Shown: piece by piece, positions 31,836 through 41,558 of the stretch | Layout of the letters: each line of letters begins with the position of its first letter | Position numbering within the stretch: position 1 is the first letter of the stretch | Assembly: GCF_018141525.1 (NCBI RefSeq) | Contig: NZ_CP064655.1 | Location: 124,001-188,000, forward strand | Length of the DNA: 64,000 bases | Direction of reading: 5' to 3' | DNA from: Miltoncostaea marina | GTDB taxonomy: Bacteria > Actinomycetota > Thermoleophilia > Miltoncostaeales > Miltoncostaeaceae | Program-made: the position numbers and the translations under genes | Notes under the pieces: model-generated | Database searches by the model: none | What the model saw: the letters and a program-made list of their open reading frames with translations, nothing else | What the model was told of the DNA's origin: nothing

Positions 31836-33782
31836 CTAACGCGGGCGGCGGCCCAAGGTCGACGCTATCTCCCCGGGCGCGGGTCCGGCGCCCGGGCGCC
31901 CCTCGGACGCGGCGGGCCCGGCGCCCTCCGGGCCGCCCGCCGGCCGCGGCGCCGCCGGCGCCGCGTCGGCGCGCCCGCCCTCCCCGCCGGCCCGCTCCGG
32001 CCCGCCGCCCGCGGGGCCCCGGGTCGCCGGCGCGGGCGGGCCCGCGGGCCCGCCGGCCTGCGCGGGCCGGGACGGCGGCGGGAGGGTGCCGGCGACGGGG
32101 GTCGCGGGGTGCCGGACGGCGGGCTCGGGCCGGGCCGCCTGGGGCGCGGGCCGGGCGGCGCCCGCCGGTGTCGCCGGCGGCCCGTGGGAGCCCGCGGCGG
32201 CCCCGGCCGCCGCCGCGGCGCGGGGCGGGACGCCGGGCGGAGGCCCGCCGGGCGGGTCGGCGCGGGGCGGGTCCGCGCGCCCCGGCCGGTCCCCCGCCGG
32301 TCCGCGCGCCGGGGCGCCGGCCACCTCGGGCCCGGCCGCCGCCGCCGCCCACGGCGGGGGCGCGGCAGGCTCGGCGGGCGGGGCGGCGACGGCGTCCGGT
32401 GGCGGCTGGGGCGCCGGCGCCGGGACGGGCCCCGCGGGAGGCGCGGAGGCGGCGCGGGGCCGGGCGGCCACGGGCGCCGCGCCCGCGGCCGGCGCGCCGG
32501 CGGCGGGCGGCGCGGCCGGATCCCCGGACCCGGCCGGCGTGTCCGCCCGGACGGCGGGCTCGGCGACGCCGGCGGGCGCGGCGACCCGCGGCAGGTCGCC
32601 CGCCGCGGCCGGCGCCGCGGCGGGCGTGGCCGCCGGCGGCGCCGAGGCGGGCGGGGGCGCCATGCCGGTGGCCGGGGCCGGGCCGGCGCCCCGGGTGCGT
32701 CCGACGAGGGGCGCCGGCGGCCGGGGCGGACCGGAACCGGCCTGTGCGGGGAGCGCCCACGCCGGCGGGTCGCCGGGTGCCTCGATCGCCGCCCAGCGGC
32801 CGCCGCCGGGCGCCTCCGGCGCGACGGCCGGCCCGCCCAGCACGGGCGGCGCCCCGACCGCCACCGCGATCGCGGCGACCGCCAGCTTGGCGGCGAGCGC
32901 GCCGCCCGCGCCGGAGGCGGCCCCCGCGCACGCCCCCGCGCCCGCGCCCGCGCACCCGCCGCCGGCCCCGCCGGAGAGCGCCGCCAGGGCGTCGCGCACC
33001 GCGCGGACGAGGCCCTGTATCGCGAGCAGCGGCAGCGCCGGCAGGAGCGCGAGCACCCGCCGTCCGGCGGCCGCGGGCGCGTGGGCGCCGCCGCAGGCCG
33101 GGCAGACGCGCAGGTGGGCCGCGACGGCCCGCGACCGGAGCACCCTCCCGTCGCCACCGTCCAGCCGCCGCCGCACCGCGGCGCAGTCGAGCGCCCGCCC
33201 CGCGGCCATCGCGTGCAGCCCCCCGCGCGCCAGGTGCACCAGCTGCTTGGCCGCCGCCGCCGTCACGCCGAGCGCCTCGCCGATCTGCGCGTGCGAGCGG
33301 CCCGCCATCTCGCGCAGCACCAGCGCGCCGCGCTGCTGGTCGGGGAGCGCGAGCAGGTCCTCCACCAGCCCCCGGAGGTCCTCGGCGGCCTCGATCCGCT
33401 CGGCCGGGCCCTCCCCCGGGCGCGGCTCCATCCCCGTCAGCGCGAGCGGCGGCTGGGGCGGGCGACGCCGCAGGATGCTCACGCACTCGTTGTGCGCGAC
33501 CCGGAACAGCCACGGCCGCAGGTCGATCGGCGCCTCCGGATGGGCGAGCAGCCAGCCGTAGGCGCGCATCATCGTGCTCTGGAGCGCCTCCTCGGCGTCG
33601 CGCTCGTCGCGCAGGATCGAGGCGCAGTAACTGACCAGGCGCTGGCGATAGCGCCGGTACAGCTCGTCGAACGCCAGGTCGTCGCCACCGCGTAGGCGGG
33701 CGACGAGCGCCGCGTCCGAGGCCGCGGCGGACGCCCGTTCGCGGGGTGCCGCGGGTCGGTGCGCGTCGGTGCTCGTCGTCAT
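31836..33782 (-). CDS. ECF sigma factor fused to membrane segments and a long Pro/Ala-rich tail
   Basis: 648 residues. Residues ~22-175 are an ECF sigma factor: region 2 FDELYRRYRQRLVSYCASIL, DAEEALQSTMMRAYGWL, LFRVAHNECVSILRR, and region 4 LPDQQRGALVLREMAGRSHA. A cysteine-containing stretch follows (VAAHLRVCPACGGAH), like an anti-sigma zinc finger. Hydrophobic segments come next (about 245-275 and 310-330), then ~320 residues of Pro/Ala/Gly. An attached zinc finger and membrane region suggest a sigma factor that carries its own tether. The start is ATG 33782. The tail lies in extremely GC-rich DNA and could be partly eroded coding sequence. Confidence 0.82.
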   Translation of the reverse strand: MTTSTDAHRPAAPRERASAAASDAALVARLRGGDDLAFDELYRRYRQRLVSYCASILRDERDAEEALQSTMMRAYGWLLAHPEAPIDLRPWLFRVAHNECVSILRRRPPQPPLALTGMEPRPGEGPAERIEAAEDLRGLVEDLLALPDQQRGALVLREMAGRSHAQIGEALGVTAAAAKQLVHLARGGLHAMAAGRALDCAAVRRRLDGGDGRVLRSRAVAAHLRVCPACGGAHAPAAAGRRVLALLPALPLLAIQGLVRAVRDALAALSGGAGGGCAGAGAGACAGAASGAGGALAAKLAVAAIAVAVGAPPVLGGPAVAPEAPGGGRWAAIEAPGDPPAWALPAQAGSGPPRPPAPLVGRTRGAGPAPATGMAPPPASAPPAATPAAAPAAAGDLPRVAAPAGVAEPAVRADTPAGSGDPAAPPAAGAPAAGAAPVAARPRAASAPPAGPVPAPAPQPPPDAVAAPPAEPAAPPPWAAAAAGPEVAGAPARGPAGDRPGRADPPRADPPGGPPPGVPPRAAAAAGAAAGSHGPPATPAGAARPAPQAARPEPAVRHPATPVAGTLPPPSRPAQAGGPAGPPAPATRGPAGGGPERAGGEGGRADAAPAAPRPAGGPEGAGPAASEGRPGAGPAPGEIASTLGRRPR

Positions 33783-34305
33783 CCGTCGACCAGACGTTCA
33801 GGATTCTCGGGCACGGCGACTGTCCACCACCTCGGCCGACGCGATCAACCCCGCGCGCGGACGGCCGTGGCTGTCCCGCCGGGGGATGCGCCGCGCCGGC
33901 GCGGCGTGGTAGCGAGGGCGGCGGGCCGGCGGGGCCCCTCGGCCGGGACGGCCCCGCACCTCGGCACCGGCCCTCGCGAGCACGGCGCCGTTCACCGGCG
34001 CGCCCGCCGCGCGGGGGCCGGGGTGGTGGGCGCGGGTGGCGCGCTGGGCGAGCGCGATGCGTGTGGCGAGGGTCGCCGCCTCGCCCGCTGCCAGCCCGAC
34101 CTCGCGCAGCGTGACCACCTTCGCGCCCGCCCGGCGACGGGGGCGCGAGGTTCCCCGCGACGGCGATCACGAGTGAGGTGGCGGGGCGCCCTGAAGCGAT
34201 CGTTCACGCAACGCCGCGCCGCCGCGCATGCCTCGTCCCGGGGATTGACCGCACGCCGGAGGGCGGCGGAAGGTCGCACTACCGACGTCGGCATCGGGCG
34301 GAACG
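33783..34305. other. Gene-free stretch between two divergent genes
   Basis: About 520 bp between the divergent sigma-factor and lipoprotein genes. Frames on both strands here are short, arginine-rich and without ribosome sites, so I call none. Promoters for both flanking genes should lie here, but I cannot pick convincing -35/-10 pairs. Confidence 0.5.
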
Positions 34306-35238
<933 letters not shown>

Positions 35239-35524
35239 CGCGATGGCCCCCGCGCTCCCGATGCCGTGCCGTCACCGCGGTTCCGCTCCGGGACGCCGCC
35301 CCGGATGACGGTGCGCCCCGGTCCGCCGCCGGCCGCTGCCGGTCCCACGCATCCTCGCCGACGAGCGGCGTCCGCCGTCGGGGCACGTTCCGAGGGCGTG
35401 AGGGCGCGGCGCCGTGCCGCGTCGGGCCTCCGCCGCCGATCGTGCCGGCCCTGCAGCCGCCCGCTCAGGATTCGAGGACCGACACATGGACGTCGTTCCT
35501 CAGGGGCCCGTACCAGCGATGAGG

Positions 35525-35598
35525 TAGCGGAGGAGGGACTCGAACCCCCGACACGCGGATTATGATTCCGCTGCTCTAACCAGCTGAGCTACTCCGCC
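35525..35598 (-). tRNA. tRNA-Met (anticodon CAT)
   Basis: A 74-nt cloverleaf on the minus strand: acceptor GGCGGAG/CTCCGCT, D arm AGCTCAGCTGGTTAGAGC, anticodon stem-loop with CAT, and T arm GGGGGTTCGAGTCCCTC. CCA is not encoded. The D- and T-arm sequences favour elongator Met over Ile2, which also reads CAT before modification. Confidence 0.93.
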
Positions 35599-35629
35599 CC
35601 GGGACGTTCCCCGAGGGGGCTCGTCCGAG

Positions 35630-35702
<73 letters not shown>

Positions 35703-35742
35703 GCGCGACGGCCAGTCTAGCGGACGGCCGGCGGCCCACACA

Positions 35743-36573
35743 TCATGCACTGCGCGGGCGGGGGCGGGCCGGCCGCGTGCCCCGGACGGCCCACGCGGCG
35801 GCGCGCAACCGGATCGAGCCGTCCGCGGCGACGGGCAGGCGGCTCCGTACGGACTCGCGCAGCGCCGCCCGGGCCGCGCCGCCGAGCGAGGCGACGTACG
35901 CGGGGGCGGGCCCCTGCCCGCCGAGGAACGGCGCCCAGAGATCCTCGAAGCCGGCGAACACGGTGGGCACCCTGATGACGTCCACCTCGACCTCCGTGAG
36001 GCCGGCGTCCGCGAACACCCGCCGCAGGGGGTCCGGGCGGCAGAGCGGGAAGCGGGCGCCCTCGTCGAGCGCGCCCGCCGACGGGTCACGGGCGACGGCG
36101 GCGTCCCAGAACCGCCTGAGGAGCTCCATGCCGCCCGCGTAGTCCCACACGTACGCCGCGGTCACGCCGCCCGGCGCCGTGACCCGGGCCATCTCGGCGA
36201 GCGCCTCCCGCGCGGACGGCGCGAAGTTGAGCGCGAGCCCGCACACCACGGCGTCGAACGCGCCGTCGCCGGCCGGCAGGAGGGACGCCCGCCCCGGGCG
36301 GAAGGCGGCCCGGGCGTCGTCCGCGTGGGCGGCCGCGTGGCGGAGGAACGCCTCGGACGGGTCCACGCCGACGATCGAGGAGGGCCGGGCGCCGGCGAGC
36401 ACGGCCGCGGTCAGCGCGCCCGTCCCGCACCCGACGTCGAGCCACGCGCGGCCGGCGGGCACCCCCAGCCAGGCGACGAACCGCGTCGCCACCGGGCGGC
36501 TCCAGCGGCCCATGTAGCGCTCGTACGCCGCGCCGGCGGACCACTCGTCCGGCGGGCGTCCCGCCTCGCCCAC
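35743..36573 (-). CDS. Class I SAM-dependent methyltransferase
   Basis: About 276 residues. Motif I is WLDVGCGTGALTAAVL. The acidic end of strand 2 is IVGVDPSEAFL. Later motifs are FDAVVCGLALNF and MARVTAPGGVTAAYVWDY. This is the UbiE/Methyltransf_11 type, acting on small molecules. The frame opens at a TTG at 36633, but GGAGG lies 5 nt before GTG 36573, which I prefer. No pathway partner is adjacent, so the substrate is unknown. The C-terminal ~120 residues resemble the lid region of ubiquinone/trans-aconitate-type enzymes. Confidence 0.85.
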   Translation of the reverse strand: MGEAGRPPDEWSAGAAYERYMGRWSRPVATRFVAWLGVPAGRAWLDVGCGTGALTAAVLAGARPSSIVGVDPSEAFLRHAAAHADDARAAFRPGRASLLPAGDGAFDAVVCGLALNFAPSAREALAEMARVTAPGGVTAAYVWDYAGGMELLRRFWDAAVARDPSAGALDEGARFPLCRPDPLRRVFADAGLTEVEVDVIRVPTVFAGFEDLWAPFLGGQGPAPAYVASLGGAARAALRESVRSRLPVAADGSIRLRAAAWAVRGTRPARPRPRSA

Positions 36574-36691
36574 GACCACCTCCGCCGCCGGCGCCCCGCG
36601 CGCATCGTCGCGGGGCGCCCCGCGACGGGTCAAGCGTCCCCTTGGCGGGCGGCCGGCGGGCGCCGCGCGGGGGCGCCGGCGGAGCGGTCCG

Positions 36692-37117
36692 CTACGCGTA
36701 GGCCGGCGCCGGCTGGACGAGCCGGATCTGGTTGCCCGAGACGTCCCGGAAGGCGGCGTCGATGCCGTAGGGCACCTCGGTCGGCTCCTGGGAGAACTCG
36801 ACCCCGCGGCCGCGCAGCTCCTCGTAGGTGGCGCGGCAGTCGTCGCAGTTGAGGATGAAGCCGCCCATGCGGCCCTGCGCGACGGCGGTGCGCACCTCGG
36901 CCGCCGTCTGCTCGTCGAACACCGGCGGGGCCGGCACGTTGAGGGTGAACGCGATGTCCGGCTGCCCGGGCGGGCCGACGGTCAGCCAGCGGTAGCCGCC
37001 CATCTCGGGCAGCGAGACGTCGGAGCGGAGCTCGAACCCGAGGCGCTCGGTGTAGAAGGCGAGGGCCTCGTCCTGGTCGTGGACCCAGAGGCCGACGTAG
37101 GCGACGCGAAGCGACAT
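36692..37117 (-). CDS. VOC-superfamily (glyoxalase-like) protein
   Basis: This 141-residue protein is one vicinal-oxygen-chelate fold made of two beta-alpha-beta-beta-beta units: VAYVGLWVHDQDEALAFYTE with LGFELRSDV, and later FILNCDDCRATYEELRGRGV with AAFRDVSGNQIRLVQP. Metal-ligand positions are not all clear; the usual N-terminal His is replaced, so it may bind rather than catalyse. ATG 37117 has GGGAGC just ahead. The AraC regulator gene ends 23 bp upstream on the same strand, a common actinobacterial pair in which the regulator may control the VOC gene. Confidence 0.87.
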   Translation of the reverse strand: MSLRVAYVGLWVHDQDEALAFYTERLGFELRSDVSLPEMGGYRWLTVGPPGQPDIAFTLNVPAPPVFDEQTAAEVRTAVAQGRMGGFILNCDDCRATYEELRGRGVEFSQEPTEVPYGIDAAFRDVSGNQIRLVQPAPAYA

Positions 37118-37140
37118 GCTCCCTGCTCCCTGTGTGGTGA

Positions 37141-37596
37141 TCAGCGGTCGCCGACGACGCTAGCGGCGCCCGCGCGCCGCGGCTTCTCCGAAGCTGCTCG
37201 ACCCTGCGGGCGCGTCCACGCCATCACCACGCAGGTCGGCACCGGCGCGCGCCGGGCGGCCGGCGGATGGGCGGCGCGGTACGCGGTCGGGGTGACGCCG
37301 TAGGCCCGCTTGAACGACGACGTGAACGAGCCGACGCTCGTGAGCCCCACCTCGAGGCAGATGCGCGTGACGGTGTGGTCGGTGGTGCGCAGCAGCGCGG
37401 CCGCGCGCTCGAGGCGGCGTGTGAGCAAATACTGGTGCGGCGTCTCGCCGAAGGCCCGCCGGAACCGGCGGATGAAGTGGGCGGGCGAGGCGTGCGCGGC
37501 CCGCGCGAGCGCGGGCACGTCGAGCGGCTCGCGGTAGCGCGCGTCGATGAGGTCCTTCGCGCGCAGGAGGTGCCGGTCGGGCGGCAGGGACGCCAT
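37141..37596 (-). CDS. AraC-family transcriptional regulator
   Basis: This 151-residue protein consists essentially of the AraC DNA-binding region. The first helix-turn-helix is [20 protein letters not shown] and the second is [20 protein letters not shown], with the family signature [13 protein letters not shown]. There is no N-terminal ligand domain; a short C-terminal extension follows ([12 protein letters not shown]). ATG 37596 is 55 bp from the divergent MaoC start, so the intergenic space may hold shared regulatory sites. It probably regulates the downstream VOC gene, with which it is likely cotranscribed. Confidence 0.9.
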   Translation of the reverse strand: MASLPPDRHLLRAKDLIDARYREPLDVPALARAAHASPAHFIRRFRRAFGETPHQYLLTRRLERAAALLRTTDHTVTRICLEVGLTSVGSFTSSFKRAYGVTPTAYRAAHPPAARRAPVPTCVVMAWTRPQGRAASEKPRRAGAASVVGDR

Positions 37597-37651
37597 GGTG
37601 GGCCGATCATCCCACCGGCCCGGCGCCGCCGCGACGGTACCATCCGCGCCG

Positions 37652-38107
37652 ATGGCCGCCCGCGACCCGCTCTACCTGGAGGACCTCGCCCCGGGGCGGC
37701 GCTTCGCCACCGCCGAGCACACGGTCGACGAGGCGGAGATGCTGGCCTTCGCCGGGCGCTACGACCCGCAGCCGTTCCACCTCGACGCAGAGGCCGGGCG
37801 CGACAGCCTGTTCGGGGGGCTCGTGGCGAGCGGCTGGTTCACCGCCGGGGTCACCATGCGGCTGCAGGTGGAGAGCGGACCCCCGGTGGCCGGCGGCATG
37901 ATCGGCGCAGGCGGCCGCATCGAGTGGCCGCGGCCCACGCGCGCGGGCGACACGTTGCGGGTCGAGACGGAGGTGCTCGAGGCGCGGCCGTCGCGCTCCA
38001 GGCCCGACCGCGGGCTGGTGCGGATCCTCGCCACGACGCTCAACCAGCGCGACGAGCCGGTGCAGACCTTCGAGGTGACCCTGGTGGTGCCCCGCCGGCC
38101 CGCCTGA
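37652..38107 (+). CDS. MaoC-like (R)-hydratase hot-dog protein
   Basis: This 151-residue hot-dog protein has the hydratase-2 motif [17 protein letters not shown], with the catalytic Asp and His spaced five residues apart. [19 protein letters not shown] and [20 protein letters not shown] are also typical. Members hydrate enoyl thioesters. The start is ATG 37652; the upstream extension of the frame overlaps the divergent AraC gene. It stands alone, without fatty-acid genes nearby. Confidence 0.88.
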   Translation: MAARDPLYLEDLAPGRRFATAEHTVDEAEMLAFAGRYDPQPFHLDAEAGRDSLFGGLVASGWFTAGVTMRLQVESGPPVAGGMIGAGGRIEWPRPTRAGDTLRVETEVLEARPSRSRPDRGLVRILATTLNQRDEPVQTFEVTLVVPRRPA

Positions 38108-38153
38108 GGCCGCGCCCATCGCCTGTCGGCCTGGGCGGGCATATGGTGACCCC

Positions 38154-38324
38154 ATGCCGAACACGTCGCAGGAGCCACCGGACCAGCCGGTCACGCCGGG
38201 GAAGGTCGCGCCGGAGCCCGCCGAGGACGAGGTCGTCGAGGCCTCGGAGGAGTCGTTCCCGGCGTCCGACCCGCCCTCCTGGATCGAGACCCGCGTGGGC
38301 CCCGCCCGCCGCCCGGACCAGTGA
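38154..38324 (+). CDS. Short protein with [12 protein letters not shown] motif
   Basis: This 56-residue acidic protein starts at ATG 38154 with [13 protein letters not shown]. Its ending [15 protein letters not shown] is a short motif I have seen in many small, uncharacterised bacterial proteins. It is likely disordered, with no membrane segment or cysteines. The motif is a strong sign that this short frame is a real gene. It lies between maoC (46 bp) and the PEBP gene (52 bp) on the same strand and may be cotranscribed. Function unknown. Confidence 0.72.
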   Translation: MPNTSQEPPDQPVTPGKVAPEPAEDEVVEASEESFPASDPPSWIETRVGPARRPDQ

Positions 38325-38376
38325 GATGATCGGGGCGGCGGCCGCGCCGCCCCTGCATCCGTCGACGGAGGTCCCC

Positions 38377-38916
38377 ATGTCGCTCGAGCGCCCCGTCCCG
38401 CCCGACCCGTACTCGTTCCTGCCGTCCCTGCCGTCGTTCACGCTCGAGAGCGACGACGTGCGGGACGGCGAGCCGCTCGCGATGACGTTCGTGCACGACA
38501 GCGCCGGCGGCGAGAACGTGTCGCCGCACCTGCGCTGGTCGGGCGCCCCCGCGGAGGCGAAGAGCTTCCTCGTGAGCTGCTACGACCCCGACGCGCCCAC
38601 CGTGAGCGGCTTCTGGCACTGGAACATGTGGGACGTGCCGGCCTCGGTCACCGAGCTGCCGCGCGGCGCGGGGGCGGGCGACGGCTCGTCGGCGCCGGCC
38701 GGCGCCGTGCAGGCGCGCAACGACTACGGGACGCCCGGCTGGGGCGGCGCCGCGCCGCCGCAGGGCGACCGGCCGCACCGCTACTACCTCGTCGTGACCG
38801 CGCTCGACGTGGAGCGGCTCGGCCCGGGGGCGGACGCGACGCCCGCCGTGGTGAACTTCAACGCGTTCTTCCACGCGCTCGCCCGGGCGACGATCTGCCC
38901 GACCTTCAGCCACTGA
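38377..38916 (+). CDS. YbhB/YbcL-family phosphatidylethanolamine-binding-like protein
   Basis: This 179-residue PEBP-fold protein contains the ligand-pocket motifs [40 protein letters not shown] and [19 protein letters not shown], then [16 protein letters not shown]. Bacterial relatives bind small anions or inhibit proteases; the real ligand is unknown. The start is ATG 38377, with GGAGG 5 nt upstream. There is no signal peptide, so it is cytosolic. Its 3' end overlaps the convergent CDF gene by 11 bp. Confidence 0.92.
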   Translation: MSLERPVPPDPYSFLPSLPSFTLESDDVRDGEPLAMTFVHDSAGGENVSPHLRWSGAPAEAKSFLVSCYDPDAPTVSGFWHWNMWDVPASVTELPRGAGAGDGSSAPAGAVQARNDYGTPGWGGAAPPQGDRPHRYYLVVTALDVERLGPGADATPAVVNFNAFFHALARATICPTFSH

Positions 38917-39673
38917 GCTGACCGCCCGCCGCGCGGCGACCGCCGCGCGGCGGGTCCCGGTGGTCCGGCGAGTCGCCCGCGGCGCCCCGCACCGTCCGCC
39001 ACGAGGTCCAGGTGATCCGGAGGATCACGGCCGTGATCACCAGGCCGACGACGGGGTCTGCGACCTGCAGCCCCAGGGCGACGAGCCCCGCGCTCGCGAC
39101 GACGCCGAGGCTGACGTAGCCGTCGGCGCGGGCGTGGTGGCCGTCGGCGACCAGCGCGGGGCTCGCCAGGCGCCGACCCGCCCGCAGGCGCACCCGGGCG
39201 GCGAGCTCGTTGCCGAGGAAGCCCGCGGCGCCGGCGGCCGCCAGGGCCACGAGGTGCTCCACGTCGCGCGGCTCGACGATGCGGGCGACCGTCTCGTACA
39301 GCGCCACGCAGGCGCTCACGAAGATGGCGCCCACGACCGCGAGGCCGGCCCAGCGCTCGGCGCGCGCGCTGCGCAGGAGGAACGCGGCCCCGACCGGCAC
39401 CGCGGTGAGGGCGTCGCCGGCGTTGTGGATCAGGTCGGCGAGCAACGCGACGCTGCCACTCACCCCGACGACGACCGCCTGGGCGACCGCGGTGACGGCG
39501 AGGATCGCCAGGCTGACGCCCACTGCCCGCAGGCCCGCCCGCGAGCGCATGATCGAGCGGTCGACGAGGCCGTGCGAGTGGCCGTGCCCGTGCCCATGGG
39601 AGTGGCCGTCCCCACGCGAGTGGCCGTCGGCGCGCCCGTGCGCCTCCGCGTGTTGCCGGACGCGATCGCTCAC
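38906..39673 (-). CDS. Cation diffusion facilitator, His-rich N-terminus, no C-terminal domain
   Basis: This 255-residue metal/proton antiporter exports Zn2+ or similar cations. The N-terminus (residues ~17-37) is a His/Gly chelating tail ([15 protein letters not shown]). Transport-site residues are visible in helix 2 ([16 protein letters not shown]) and helix 5 ([16 protein letters not shown]). After the sixth helix only ~25 residues remain, where most CDFs carry an ~80-residue cytoplasmic metal-binding domain. It is therefore a CTD-less CDF. It starts at GTG 39673, overlapping the arsR-type gene by 4 nt, so both are coregulated. Confidence 0.9.
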   Translation of the reverse strand: MSDRVRQHAEAHGRADGHSRGDGHSHGHGHGHSHGLVDRSIMRSRAGLRAVGVSLAILAVTAVAQAVVVGVSGSVALLADLIHNAGDALTAVPVGAAFLLRSARAERWAGLAVVGAIFVSACVALYETVARIVEPRDVEHLVALAAAGAAGFLGNELAARVRLRAGRRLASPALVADGHHARADGYVSLGVVASAGLVALGLQVADPVVGLVITAVILRITWTSWRTVRGAAGDSPDHRDPPRGGRRAAGGQLSG

Positions 39674-40032
39674 GCGCGCACCTCGGATGACGCCGCGCCG
39701 CGGCCGAGGCGGACGTGCTCAAGGTGGAGGACCGCCTGGTCGATCAGGTCGCCCACGTGCGGGTCGTGCAGCCGGTACACGATGTGCCGCCCGTCGCGCG
39801 CACGGGCCACCCATCCCATGTGCCGCAGCTGGGCGAGCTGGTGCGAGGCGGCCGAGGGGCTCAGCGCGGCGGCGCGGGCCAGCTCGCCGACCGGGCAGGG
39901 GCCCTGGCGGAGGCGGCTCAGCAGCAGCAGGCGGCTCGGGCTGGCGAGCGCGCGCAGGGCGTCGGCGACCTCCCCCGCCACGGCCGCGTCGATCGCCGGC
40001 GCGGCGGCCGGCTCGTCGGCGCGATGGCTCAT
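39670..40032 (-). CDS. ArsR/SmtB-family metal sensor, CzrA-type
   Basis: This 120-residue winged-helix repressor has the recognition helix in LSPSAASHQLAQLRHMGWV and the wing in ARDGRHIVYRLHD. The C-terminal helix reads DPH, then ten residues, then HLEH. That places Asp, His, His and His with exactly the spacing of the alpha-5 Zn/Co site of CzrA (D84, H86, H97, H100). It is cotranscribed with a CDF exporter that it very likely represses when metal is low. The start is ATG 40032. A candidate operator lies directly upstream. Confidence 0.92.
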   Translation of the reverse strand: MSHRADEPAAAPAIDAAVAGEVADALRALASPSRLLLLSRLRQGPCPVGELARAAALSPSAASHQLAQLRHMGWVARARDGRHIVYRLHDPHVGDLIDQAVLHLEHVRLGRGAASSEVRA

Positions 40033-40046
40033 GCGGCCATCATATG

Positions 40047-40068
40047 TGAACGTCCGCTCAGCCGTTCA
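40047..40068. promoter_or_regulatory. Candidate operator for the ArsR-type sensor
   Basis: TGAACG and CGTTCA form a perfect inverted pair 10 bp apart (40047-40052 and 40063-40068), 15 bp before the regulator start. TGAAC/GTTCA half-sites are typical of ArsR/SmtB repressors. The site probably overlaps the promoter of the regulator-CDF operon. Confidence 0.55.
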
Positions 40069-40134
40069 TGCGATGCGCGCGGCCCACGCCCGGCGGCACG
40101 CAGAGCCGCCGGGCGCAGGGACGTGCGGTCCCGC

Positions 40135-40449
40135 TCAGCGCGGCGTCCCGGCGGGCTCCCTCGCGTGCTGCTCGGCGACGGCGGCGATCTGCGCCTGGCG
40201 CGCGGCGATCTCGCGCTCGCCGAAGCGCACGCCGTGCACGTAGTGCATCGCCACGCCGATCCCCCAGCCGACGAGCGGGAAGGGGAACCAGAGGAAGTCG
40301 GCGTCGGTCGTCGCGACGAGCACGACGTTCAGGATGGTCAGGCCGGTCATGACGAGCGCGTAGACGGCGGCGTGGATCCTCCAGCCGCGGCGCCACTCGC
40401 GCAGCGTGAGCTCGCGCTCGGCGCGCTGGTACGCGTCGGCGGTGATCAT
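40135..40449 (-). CDS. 2TM-domain membrane protein
   Basis: This 104-residue protein matches the small 2TM domain: an N-terminal amphipathic segment (YQRAERELTLREWRRGWRIH), then helices at about residues 27-46 and 53-72 (AAVYALVMTGLTILNVVLVA and FPLVGWGIGVAMHYV), and a charged C-terminal helix (FGEREIAARQAQIAAVAEQ). Such domains often occur in or beside LytTR sensors, but none is adjacent here. The start is ATG 40449. Function unknown. Confidence 0.8.
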   Translation of the reverse strand: MITADAYQRAERELTLREWRRGWRIHAAVYALVMTGLTILNVVLVATTDADFLWFPFPLVGWGIGVAMHYVHGVRFGEREIAARQAQIAAVAEQHAREPAGTPR

Positions 40450-40680
40450 CGGTCCCACCTCGCTCGGCTCGGGGATGGCGGCGGGACAGGCGCCGTCGGG
40501 CGCCCTCCCGTCTGGTCGCCCCGATCGTCCGCCCGGCGCCGGCGTCGGGCATCCGGAAGCGGTGACGGCTCCGTGCGGATCGTCCGCGGCCCCGCCGCGC
40601 CCGGGCCGCGCCGGGCCGGCGGGTTGAGCCCCCGGGCCGGCCCGCCGCAGGCGGCGCCTCGACGGCGACGATGCCGCTGA

Positions 40681-40762
40681 TGGGGGGAGGAGGGTTCGAA
40701 CCTCCGTAGGCGTAGCCGGCGGTTTTACAGACCGCTCCCTTTGACCACTCGGGCATCCCCCC
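40681..40762 (-). tRNA. tRNA-Tyr (anticodon GTA)
   Basis: An 82-nt class II tRNA with a long variable arm: acceptor GGGGGGA/TCCCCCC, D arm GCCCGAGTGGTCAAAGGG, anticodon loop CTGTAAA and T arm GGAGGTTCGAACCCTCC. CCA is not encoded. Confidence 0.94.
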
Positions 40763-40829
40763 CGGGGTCGAGCCACGGAAGGGTACCGACGGGGGCGACG
40801 CCCCTCAAGGCGCGGCCGGGGCGCCGCGC

Positions 40830-41558
40830 TCAGCCCTCGGCCGGCCCGTCCGCCCCCTCGGCGACCGGCTCGAAGCGGTAGCCGACGCCGTAGTGGGTCT
40901 GCACGTACGACATGCCCGGCCGGGCGGCGCCCAGCTTCTGGCGCACCTTGCGCACGAAGACGTCCACCGAGCGGTCGCCGCGCATCATCTCGTAGCCCCA
41001 CACCTCGCGGTAGACGCGCTCGCGCGGCACCGGCTTGCCGCCCGCGTGCGCGAGGGCGTAGAGCACCTCGAACTCGCGCGGGGTGAGCCCCACCGGGCGT
41101 CCCCCGACGAACGCCTGCACCTGCTCGGGGTCGATCAGCAGCCCCTCCGACTCGATCGCCTCGGGGCCGCCGGGGTCGCGGTGCGAGCGCACGCGGCGCA
41201 GGTGGGCCTGCACCCGGGCGAGCAGCTCCTTCATCGAGAAGGGCTTCACCACGTAGTCGTCGGCCCCCATCTCCAGGCCGTGCACCCGGTCGAACTCGCT
41301 GCCGCGGGCGCTGCAGACGATGACCGGCACCCGCGGGTCCTCGCGGCGCAGCTCCTCGGTGACGCGCCAGCCGTCCATCTGCGGCAGCATCAGGTCGAGG
41401 ATCACCAGGTCGGGCCGCTGCTGGCGGAACAGGCGCAGCCCCTGCCCGCCGTCGGTCGCCTTGAGCGTGCGGAACCCGGCGCGGTCGAGGGCGAACGCGA
41501 CCGAGTCGGCGATGGCCTCGTCGTCCTCGACGATCAGGACGGTCTGCGGCGCGGGCAC
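40830..41558 (-). CDS. OmpR/PhoB-family response regulator
   Basis: About 242 residues. The receiver domain (~1-120) has the acidic pair VEDDE, phospho-acceptor VILDLMLPQMDGW and lysine KPFSMKELLARV. The winged-helix effector (~140-235) has LTPREFEVLYALAHAGGKPV and RSVDVFVRKVRQKLG with the C-terminal hairpin YGVGYRFEP. I start at GTG 41558 (VPAPQTVLIVEDD); a much longer frame would add a low-complexity extension spanning a 20-bp direct repeat. No histidine kinase is adjacent. It is divergent from a Ser/Thr kinase gene, so cross-talk is possible but unproven. Confidence 0.92.
   Translation of the reverse strand: MPAPQTVLIVEDDEAIADSVAFALDRAGFRTLKATDGGQGLRLFRQQRPDLVILDLMLPQMDGWRVTEELRREDPRVPVIVCSARGSEFDRVHGLEMGADDYVVKPFSMKELLARVQAHLRRVRSHRDPGGPEAIESEGLLIDPEQVQAFVGGRPVGLTPREFEVLYALAHAGGKPVPRERVYREVWGYEMMRGDRSVDVFVRKVRQKLGAARPGMSYVQTHYGVGYRFEPVAEGADGPAEG

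Noticed and set aside
32086-33561. 491-codon Ala/Gly/Pro-rich frame opposite the sigma factor tail
   Set aside because: The sigma factor frame has clear region 2 and 4 motifs on the other strand; this one has none.
30503-33634. 1,043-codon plus-strand open frame
   Set aside because: It runs antisense to both the monooxygenase and sigma-factor genes and is Pro/Arg/Ala low complexity with no domain.
33798-34118. 106-codon minus frame upstream of the sigma factor
   Set aside because: Starts with a plausible helix but lacks a ribosome site, then turns into Arg/Pro-rich noise; no family match I can name.
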